From Spirochaetaceae bacterium (GTDB lineage: Bacteria; Spirochaetota; Spirochaetia; SZUA-6; Bin103), in the NCBI GenBank assembly GCA_028821475.1, contig JAPPGB010000148.1, positions 1 to 64,000 on the forward strand: a stretch of DNA of 64,000 nucleotides, read 5' to 3'. Positions 58,065 through 64,000 of this stretch are shown in pieces. Both the position numbers and the translations under genes were made by a program. Numbering within the stretch: the first letter of the stretch is position 1; each line of letters opens with the position of its first letter. A model generated the notes under the pieces. The model worked only from the letters and a program-made list of their open reading frames with translations, was not told where the DNA came from and searched no databases.

Positions 58065-59293
58065 GCGAGCGAGAGCCGGCGCCTCCGACGGGCCAGGGCG
58101 AGGTCGTCGCGTCAGCGATCCGGGACGGCGTTCTGCGCCGGCCGTCGGACGCGGCGCCGTCGTTCGTGGACCTGGTATGCGCGGTGCAGCGTGGCGCAGG
58201 CGCATCCACGCCGGTGACCCCGCACCGCGAGACGGTTGCCGGTCACCTGTTCGACCGCTCGCACCTGGTCCTGGTACTGGTCGACGGCATGGGCATGAGC
58301 GCGCTTGGCCATCCGACCATGGCGGACCTGCGTGCGCGTGTCCACATGCAGATCGATTCGGTGTTCCCGGCCACCACCGCTTGCGCCATGACCACGGTGG
58401 CGACCGGGCAGTGGCCGGGCCGCCACGGCGTTCCCGGCTGGTGGGCCTACCTCGCGGAGCACGACCTCCCGGTTACGGTGCTGCCGTTCGAGGAACGCCG
58501 TACCGGGCGCCGGCTGCGCCGCCACGGCGTGCGGGTTCCGGACATATGGCCGCAGCCGTCGCGCTTCGCCGAGGCGACCCGCAGCATGGAAATGCACATG
58601 CCCTGGAAGTACCTGCTGAGCACCTTCAACCGCTACCTCAGCGGGCACAGCCGGACGCGCGGCTACCGCTCGCTACGGCACGCGCAGCGGCGGATCCTGC
58701 GCCGCATGCGCGCCGTGCAGGGGAGGCGCACCGAACCCACGGTCACCTTCTGGTATATCCCCGATTACGACTCCGCCTGCCACACGTACGGGGTGGCCAG
58801 CAGCGAGGCGCGCGCGACGCTGGCGGAGATCCGCGATCTGCTGATGGAGCTGGCCGCCGGCGCGCCGGACGACGTGCGGGTGGCGGTGACCGCCGACCAC
58901 GGCCTGATCGACCTGGGCGAGGGGGAGCGGGCGCCGCTGTTCGACGGCGACCCGCTCCTCGACTGCCTGCTGAGCATGCCGAGCGGCGAGGGGCGCACGC
59001 CGCACTTCCACGTGCGCCCGGGCAGGGAGCGGGAACTGGTCGAGCGCGTTACGGAGCGCTCCGGCGGGCGCATGGCGCTGCTCAGCCAGGCCGAGGCCGA
59101 AGAACTGCGCTTGTTCGGGCCGCAGCCGCTCAGCGACTTCGCGCGCCGCCGCTTCGGCGACTACGTCGGCATCGCCCTCGTCCCGTTCAACCTCGCCTAC
59201 TACATGTCCGCCGACTCGACGTCATTGCGCCACATCGGCGTGCACGGCGGCATGTGCCCCGACGAAGTGCGCGTGCCGCTCCTGGTGCTGTAG
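58061..59293 (+). CDS. Alkaline-phosphatase-superfamily nucleotide pyrophosphatase/phosphodiesterase
   Basis: A 410-residue protein of the type I phosphodiesterase/nucleotide pyrophosphatase group. First metal site LVLVDGMGMSAL, catalytic threonine in FPATTACAMTTVATG, GRHGVPGWWAYL, second metal site DYDSACHTYG, and VAVTADHGLIDLG, with a last histidine in HIGVHGGMCPDE. No signal peptide, so likely cytoplasmic, which is less usual for the family. GTG 58061 overlaps the previous stop. Substrate unknown. The 293 bases after it (59294-59586) hold no gene. Confidence 0.85.
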   Translation: MSEREPAPPTGQGEVVASAIRDGVLRRPSDAAPSFVDLVCAVQRGAGASTPVTPHRETVAGHLFDRSHLVLVLVDGMGMSALGHPTMADLRARVHMQIDSVFPATTACAMTTVATGQWPGRHGVPGWWAYLAEHDLPVTVLPFEERRTGRRLRRHGVRVPDIWPQPSRFAEATRSMEMHMPWKYLLSTFNRYLSGHSRTRGYRSLRHAQRRILRRMRAVQGRRTEPTVTFWYIPDYDSACHTYGVASSEARATLAEIRDLLMELAAGAPDDVRVAVTADHGLIDLGEGERAPLFDGDPLLDCLLSMPSGEGRTPHFHVRPGRERELVERVTERSGGRMALLSQAEAEELRLFGPQPLSDFARRRFGDYVGIALVPFNLAYYMSADSTSLRHIGVHGGMCPDEVRVPLLVL

Positions 59294-59586
59294 TCCTTCG
59301 CGGCTGCGTCGTCCCGCCTCGAACGGCAATCCGCGCCGCCCGGGTTCGCCCGCTTCGCTGGTGGTGTCCGGGCGCCAGGCCGGCGCGCGCCGCCGCGTTG
59401 GCAGGCAAGCGGTCTGTCGCGACGCGGCGGTTGCGCACAGCGCACCGCGGCTCGGTTGCCGGGCGGCGATGCGACCGGCAGCCCGGCCCAGCTACTGGGA
59501 TCGTCCGATCCGCCGCGGGACGTGCCGCTGGCGACGGCTTCCGGTCGGACCGTTCACCGGGGTGGCGTGGACCGTCGGCGCGGCGG

Positions 59587-60927
59587 TTATTCCGCGATCA
59601 TTCGAGCGGCTGCCGTCCGCGCCGCCGCGGCGGCCTGCTCGGCGAAGCGAGCGGAGAGGCCCGTGTAGCGGCCGGCGTCGAGCAGATCGGCGATCTGCTC
59701 GGCGCTGAGATGGGCGGCGACCTCCGGTTCGGCCAGCAACTCCTCGGCGAACGTGGAGCCGGTCGCGTGCGCGCGCTGCGCCGCCTCGTACACCGCATCG
59801 TGAGCAAGCTGGCGGCCTATCCGCTCCCCGAGCACCATCATCACCCGCTCGGAGACGATGAGGCCGCCGCTCATGTCGAGGTTGCGCCGCATCCGCTCGC
59901 GGTCGGTGTGCAGCCCGGCGGCCAGCGCGACCGTCGCCTGCAGCGCGTCGCCGGTGGCGATCACCGCCTCGGTCATGGCGTGCTCCATCACGTGACACTG
60001 GCTGCCGTCTTCCTCGTGGTCCGATTCGAGCGACTCCAGCGCCGGCGCGACCTGCGCGCGGGCGCGCGGGGTGAGCTGCAGGATGAGCATGCACAGCTTG
60101 GGGTTGCGTTTCTGCGGCATGGTGCTGCTGCCGACCGCTCCATGCGGCACCGCTTCCTCCGCCTCGCCGTATTCCGGCTTCATCAGCGTGTACACCTCGC
60201 GAGCGATGCGCGCCAGCGTGCCGCATAGCATCGCCAGCGCGGCCACGTACTCGGCGAGGTGGTCGCGCGCGGTGCGCGCCGGCAGCTCCATCACCGCCAT
60301 GTCCAGGTGCGCGGCGAAGCGGCGCTGCACCGCCGGGCCGCGGTCGCCGAGAGAGGCCAGGGTTCCCGCCCCGCCGCCGTACATGGCGCGGAAGGTGCGC
60401 GGCTCGAGCTGGCGCAGGCGCTCGTCGTGGCGCAGCAGCTCGTCGATCCAGGTCGCCACCTTGAAGCCGAAGGTGACCGGCAGGGCGTGCTGACCGTGGG
60501 TGCGGCCGGCCATGACGTAGTCGCGGGCGGTTTCGGCGTGGCCGGCCAAGTGCCGCAACAGCGCCGCCAGGTCGCGCCGGATCATGCGGTGGGCGCGCCG
60601 CACCAGCAACAGCAGGGCGGTCTGGGTGATGTTGACGGTGGTGGCGCCCCAGTGCAGGTAGCCGCCGGCGTCGCCGGCGCACAGCTTGTCGACCTGCCAC
60701 ACCAGGGACACCAGTGCGTGACTGGTTATCTCCAAGTGCTCGGCGAAGGCGGCGCGGTCCACCAGCTCCAGCTTCGCCTTGGCGGCGATCTCGGTGGCCG
60801 CCGCCGGCGGGATGATGCCGAGTTCGGCCTGCGACGCGGCCAGGGCAACCTCGACGTCGAGCCAAGTCTGGTAGATCGAATCCTCGGTAAACAGGGCTGC
60901 GTACGGCGAAGGCGAAGTGGCACTCAT
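59587..60927 (-). CDS. Adenylosuccinate-lyase-superfamily enzyme
   Basis: A 446-residue fumarase/aspartase-superfamily lyase. The signature loop is GSSTMPQKRNP, with GGYLHWGATTVNITQT (region 1) and MAGRTHGQHALPVTFG (region 2). It is closer to 3-carboxymuconate cycloisomerase/adenylosuccinate lyase-like proteins than to argininosuccinate lyase. ATG 60927. It is divergent from an SDR gene at 61021, so the two may belong to one catabolic pathway. The exact reaction is not determinable. Confidence 0.87.
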   Translation of the reverse strand: MSATSPSPYAALFTEDSIYQTWLDVEVALAASQAELGIIPPAAATEIAAKAKLELVDRAAFAEHLEITSHALVSLVWQVDKLCAGDAGGYLHWGATTVNITQTALLLLVRRAHRMIRRDLAALLRHLAGHAETARDYVMAGRTHGQHALPVTFGFKVATWIDELLRHDERLRQLEPRTFRAMYGGGAGTLASLGDRGPAVQRRFAAHLDMAVMELPARTARDHLAEYVAALAMLCGTLARIAREVYTLMKPEYGEAEEAVPHGAVGSSTMPQKRNPKLCMLILQLTPRARAQVAPALESLESDHEEDGSQCHVMEHAMTEAVIATGDALQATVALAAGLHTDRERMRRNLDMSGGLIVSERVMMVLGERIGRQLAHDAVYEAAQRAHATGSTFAEELLAEPEVAAHLSAEQIADLLDAGRYTGLSARFAEQAAAAARTAAARMIAE

Positions 60928-61020
60928 GGCGCTATTGTGGTCTGCCAAGCCACCGGCGGGCAACGCACCGGAACGGGCGCGGCGCTGGACAAAAGAGGGG
61001 TTTGCGTAGCACAACGAGGC

Positions 61021-61818
61021 ATGCGTTTACAGGACAAGGTGGCAATCGTGACCGGCGGTGGCGGCGGCATGGGGCGCGGCATCTGCGCCTGCCTGACCCG
61101 CGAGGGCGCCGACGTGGTGGTGTCCGACCTCGACGTCGCGCGCGCCCGGGAAACCGTTGCCGCGGCCGAGCAGGCGGGCCGGCGCGGGCTGGCGGTGGCC
61201 GGCGACGTGACCAGCGAGGACGACTGCGCGGCGGTGGTGCAGCAGGCACTGGCGGCGTTCGGCGGGGTGGACATCCTGGTCAACAACGCCGGCCACTTCG
61301 GCAGCCACCTGTCGGCGCCGTTCACGACGCTTACCGGCGACGACTGGGACGAGAACTACGCCGTCAACGTGAAGGGCCCGTTCTTCATGTGCAAGGCGGT
61401 GGCGGCGCACATGATGGAGCGCCGCTCCGGCAAGATCGTCAACATCTCGTCGATCTCCGCCAAGCGTGACCCGGTGTTCCTGCCGACCTACGCGGCGGCC
61501 AAGAACGCGCTGCTCAACCTGACCCGCGTGGTAGCCAAGGATCTCGGCCCCTACAACGTCAATGTCAACGCGGTGTTGCCGGGGCTGGTGTGGACGCCGT
61601 TCTGGGAACGGTTGGCGCCGATGCTGGCGGCACAGGAACCCGGCGGCAAGCAGCGCGAGCCGCGCGCCGTGTTCGACGAAATCGCCGGCAGCGCCGTGCT
61701 CGGGCGCCCGCAGACCCCGGAGGACGTAGGCAACCTGGTCGCCTTCCTGTCCTCCGAGGAAGCCTGCAACATCACCGGCCAGGCGATCCACGTAGACGGC
61801 GGCATCGCCATGGGCTAG
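61021..61818 (+). CDS. Short-chain dehydrogenase/reductase
   Basis: A 265-residue classical SDR: VTGGGGGMGRG, DVTSED, NNAGHFGS, catalytic serine in VNISSISAKRD, YAAAKNALLN with the Tyr-Lys pair, and NITGQAIHVDGGIAMG. ATG 61021. It is divergent from the lyase gene (60927), separated by 93 bases. Substrate unknown. After its stop, 61841-61861 is an almost perfect loopless dyad (GCAGCCCTTGG with CCAAGGCTGC) that may help end transcription. Confidence 0.9.
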   Translation: MRLQDKVAIVTGGGGGMGRGICACLTREGADVVVSDLDVARARETVAAAEQAGRRGLAVAGDVTSEDDCAAVVQQALAAFGGVDILVNNAGHFGSHLSAPFTTLTGDDWDENYAVNVKGPFFMCKAVAAHMMERRSGKIVNISSISAKRDPVFLPTYAAAKNALLNLTRVVAKDLGPYNVNVNAVLPGLVWTPFWERLAPMLAAQEPGGKQREPRAVFDEIAGSAVLGRPQTPEDVGNLVAFLSSEEACNITGQAIHVDGGIAMG

Positions 61819-61961
61819 CTCACTCCCCAGGCTTAGCAGTGCAGCCCTTGGCCAAGGCTGCGCGGTCGATTGATACCGAAAATAGAGGTCGCTAGGGTAC
61901 CTCTCCGACCCGACGGCACTTCGCCAACATTGTGCTATACTGCTTCAGTAGGAGACCGAAC

Positions 61962-63335
61962 GTGCTGACGCGAATAGAAGTAGACGGATTTAAGAATCTG
62001 GTCGATTTCGCTCTGGATTTTGGACCATATACCTGTATTGCCGGTGAGAATGGCGTAGGAAAGTCGAACATATTTGATGCTATTCGGTTTTTGTCACTGT
62101 TGACTGATCATACCATAATCCAATCGGCTCTGCAGATTCGTAGCTCTGAAGAGGGCACAGGTGAAATAGCGGAACTCTTCTTCGCGGCGAACGGCGAGAC
62201 CAGAGACCGGATCACTCTTGCCGCCGAGATGATTGTAGGAAAGCACGTAGTGGATGATTTCGGTCGTCCCGGAGTACCGTCGTCTACGTTCTTACGCTAC
62301 GAGGTTGCATTTCGTCGTGAAACTCCATCAGTGTCCTCTGGCCTTCTTGGAGGTCTTGTCCTCGAACACGAAGACCTCCGACACATACCTATGAAGAATG
62401 CACCAGAGCGGCTACAATTTCCGCACAATAGACAGAGTTTCCGCAACGATGTAATCTACAATAATCGGCGAGGATCAGGTTATATATCTACGCGTATTGG
62501 CAACTCGGAGCCGGCTACGATCGTCATCCATCAGGATGGCGGATCGTCAGGGCGAGCGCGACCGGCAGCAGCGGCCGAACGGGCTCCTCGCACGGCGGTA
62601 GGAACAGAAAACACGGCAGCTACACCAACTATCCTTGCAGCTCGTCGAGAAATGCAGAGTTGGCGGATATTGGCGTTGGAACCAGCGGCGATGCGACGTC
62701 CGGACAAGTATGCTGACGAACCTGGGATTAGGGCGGATGGTGGGCGCATACCTGTGACACTGTACCACCTTGCGGAGCGTACGAGTCTCAACGGTGTGCC
62801 GGAGGATCCCGATGACGATATCCTTGGCAGGATTGCGAGTCGTTTGTCGGGGCTCGTACCGGTGAATTCTGTACGAGCGGTGCGCGACGACGTTCGTCAG
62901 CTGTTCTCGCTAGAATTGGAAGAGCCGTCTGGGACAAGGCTCCGTGCTAATTCGATATCGGATGGGACGCTTCGGTTTCTGGCTCTGACGGCGATCGCAG
63001 AAGCTACCGGTGCCGGAGGTGTATATTGTATGGAAGAGCCTGAGAATGGAATACATCCGGAAAAGCTCGCGGCGATGAACCAACTGCTACACGATATCGC
63101 TGTGGACCCTGATGAACCGGTCGAGTCGGACAACCCTCTGCGGCAAGTCATTGTTGCTACTCATTCTCCTTACTTCGTACAACTCCAGAAACCGGACGAA
63201 GTGATCTTGGCAAAAAACCCAGCGCTCAACTCAGGGTCGGGGATGGTTGTGCGGCCGCTTAGATGTTATCCGATGCAGAACACCTGGAGAGAAAAAAAGG
63301 GCAAGAGGAAGGGGGCAAAGTGGCTGGCGGTATAG
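61962..63335 (+). CDS. AAA_21-type ATPase (OLD/PARIS-like defence ATPase)
   Basis: A 457-residue ATPase. Walker A is GENGVGKSN (about 28-36), opened by IEVDGFKNLVDFALDFGPY. The signature-like region is SDGTLRFLALTAIAEATG, Walker B is VYCMEEPENGIHP, and the switch is VATHSPYFVQL, as in single-protein SMC/ABC-like ATPases. GTG 61962 has GGAGA upstream. The sequence stops at KWLAV after a homopolymer-rich stretch (seven A, then five G); a +1 frame continues as KVELQAYLVPPEDGQ and FPLPFWPERIQ up to 63423, so a frameshift near 63300 probably truncated it. A DUF4276-like gene follows. The A/T-rich composition suggests transfer. Confidence 0.8.
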   Translation: MLTRIEVDGFKNLVDFALDFGPYTCIAGENGVGKSNIFDAIRFLSLLTDHTIIQSALQIRSSEEGTGEIAELFFAANGETRDRITLAAEMIVGKHVVDDFGRPGVPSSTFLRYEVAFRRETPSVSSGLLGGLVLEHEDLRHIPMKNAPERLQFPHNRQSFRNDVIYNNRRGSGYISTRIGNSEPATIVIHQDGGSSGRARPAAAAERAPRTAVGTENTAATPTILAARREMQSWRILALEPAAMRRPDKYADEPGIRADGGRIPVTLYHLAERTSLNGVPEDPDDDILGRIASRLSGLVPVNSVRAVRDDVRQLFSLELEEPSGTRLRANSISDGTLRFLALTAIAEATGAGGVYCMEEPENGIHPEKLAAMNQLLHDIAVDPDEPVESDNPLRQVIVATHSPYFVQLQKPDEVILAKNPALNSGSGMVVRPLRCYPMQNTWREKKGKRKGAKWLAV

Positions 63336-63428
63336 GCAAGGTAGAATTGCAGGCGTATTTGGTGCCTCCGGAGGACGGCCAGATTTCTTTTCCTCTTCCA
63401 TTCTGGCCAGAGAGGATTCAATAGAGAC

Positions 63429-63877
63429 ATGGCTGAGTTGCGCTTCCTTCTGATCTGTGAGGGATCTTCAGATGGTGCGCTCGTCGATCATATTGAGCGC
63501 TTGCTAGTTCACTGTGGCGTCAGCGGGGCAGTGGGGAACTCATTTCACTATGGACGGTATTTGCGAGAACGGATAAAGTCTGGCGTCCAGAGCTTCGGTG
63601 TGACGGACGGCCACGCTGTACAGCGCCGCTTCAACTGCCCAGAGCCGCTGTGTTGGAAGATATTGCCGACCCCAAGAGCGCCTTGCTCCAGGCTCTGTTT
63701 AGGGCTGGCGACCCTAGGGGTATCAGACGCAGGAAGAAGTTCAAAGCAGGCATTCCAGGATTCCGGCGGCAGCTCATTGAGACCTTGCCCATCGGTGGTG
63801 CCCTGGAGCAGCTGCCAGCATGGGTCCGATTCCGAGACGACGTCGCCTCGGTGGTGAGTACATGGCAGGATCGATGA
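63429..63877 (+). pseudogene. DUF4276/TOPRIM-like partner gene, internally deleted
   Basis: The start MAELRFLLICEGSSDGALVD and HIERLLVHCGV is the N-terminal strand and acidic motif of DUF4276-type proteins, which resemble TOPRIM nucleases. After RERIKSG the frame is lost; the correct continuation, LPRAAVLEDIADPKSALLQA, KFKAGIPGFRRQLIETLP, and ALEQLPAWVRFRDDVAS, lies in another frame from about 63590. Some 60 residues between, including the expected DxD region, are missing. ATPase-DUF4276 pairs are seen in defence-rich regions. Here the second gene looks dead. Its ATG 63429 follows the ATPase by a short gap. Confidence 0.7.
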
Positions 63878-63995
63878 ACGATGTCGACGACCGAGACGAC
63901 TCCAGTGCTCCTTGTGTAACACCTCCAACCTTCGTACCATGGGAGGGATAATTCCGAACACCGGAAGCAACAGATCTAACTTGTGAGGAGTCCCA

Positions 63996-64000
63996 ATGCC
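63996..64000 (+). CDS. Start of a gene cut by the window end
   Basis: ATG at 63996 is preceded by GAGGAG six bases upstream, in A/T-rich sequence like the genes before it. Only one and two-thirds codons are visible, so nothing can be said of the product. The 118 bases before it hold no gene. Confidence 0.35.

Noticed and set aside
1..64000. tRNA, rRNA, CRISPR arrays and replication origins
   Set aside because: I looked for cloverleaf-like and rRNA-like stretches, regularly spaced repeats and DnaA-box clusters and saw none that I could support by eye.

Overview
The window is a GC-rich stretch of an uncultivated Gram-negative bacterium. There are no rRNA, tRNA or housekeeping markers. The SGNH, PhyH and peptide-transport gene content, the alanine-rich signal peptides of the solute-binding proteins and a J-domain protein with an extended N-terminus suggest a free-living or host-associated member of Spirochaetota, but this is an inference from gene style only. 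Two stretches (about 33.0-34.9 kb and 61.95-64 kb), and to a lesser degree the transporter operon at 36.4-40.4 kb, are visibly richer in A/T than the rest and look acquired.

The backbone is nutrient uptake. Five intact peptide/nickel-type (Dpp/Opp) permease pairs with solute-binding proteins lie at 6.1-10.0, 19.9-26.2, 26.4-31.0, 36.4-40.4 and 49.2-53.3 kb. A sixth set at 1.9-3.6 kb is degraded: its binding-protein gene is cut short and its two permease genes are fused in frame. Only one OppD-OppF ATPase pair (19895-21924) is present, so the other sets may borrow it or ATPases elsewhere. Around the transporters sit catabolic enzymes: two phytanoyl-CoA-dioxygenase-like oxygenases, three short-chain dehydrogenases, an epoxide-hydrolase-like alpha/beta hydrolase, an M20 peptidase, a beta-propeller protein, an adenylosuccinate-lyase-superfamily enzyme and an alkaline-phosphatase-superfamily enzyme. 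A three-gene ABC-2 exporter lies at 44.8-47.4 kb.

The second theme is gene turnover. 0-13 kb holds four copies or pieces of an AAA-ATPase/PD-(D/E)XK family, plus oppC, binding-protein, GMC-oxidoreductase and higB remnants. 31.4-36.2 kb holds a decayed copy of the cluster (beta-propeller, M20 peptidase, HAD hydrolase) that is intact at 41.2-44.6 kb, a further beta-propeller fragment and an SGNH-hydrolase pseudogene. Small palindromes, direct repeats and one 12-bp minisatellite mark these regions.

The third theme is toxin-antitoxin and defence-like genes: Phd/PIN (1.0-1.7 kb), HigA with a HigB stub (5.7-6.1 kb), an AlbA-domain regulator (13.2 kb), an orphan ribbon-helix-helix antitoxin (14.6 kb), Fic (15.8 kb), DUF5678 plus retropepsin (19.2-19.9 kb), a truncated HicB (48.8 kb), HicAB (54.4-55.0 kb) and an ATPase with a broken DUF4276/TOPRIM-like partner (62-63.9 kb). 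The most unusual is a translationally coupled three-gene module at 33.07-34.60 kb: a free-standing 77-residue colicin-E3-type rRNase domain with all four catalytic residues, a small acidic protein, and an ImmA/IrrE metalloprotease. I consider this the best candidate for an undescribed system.
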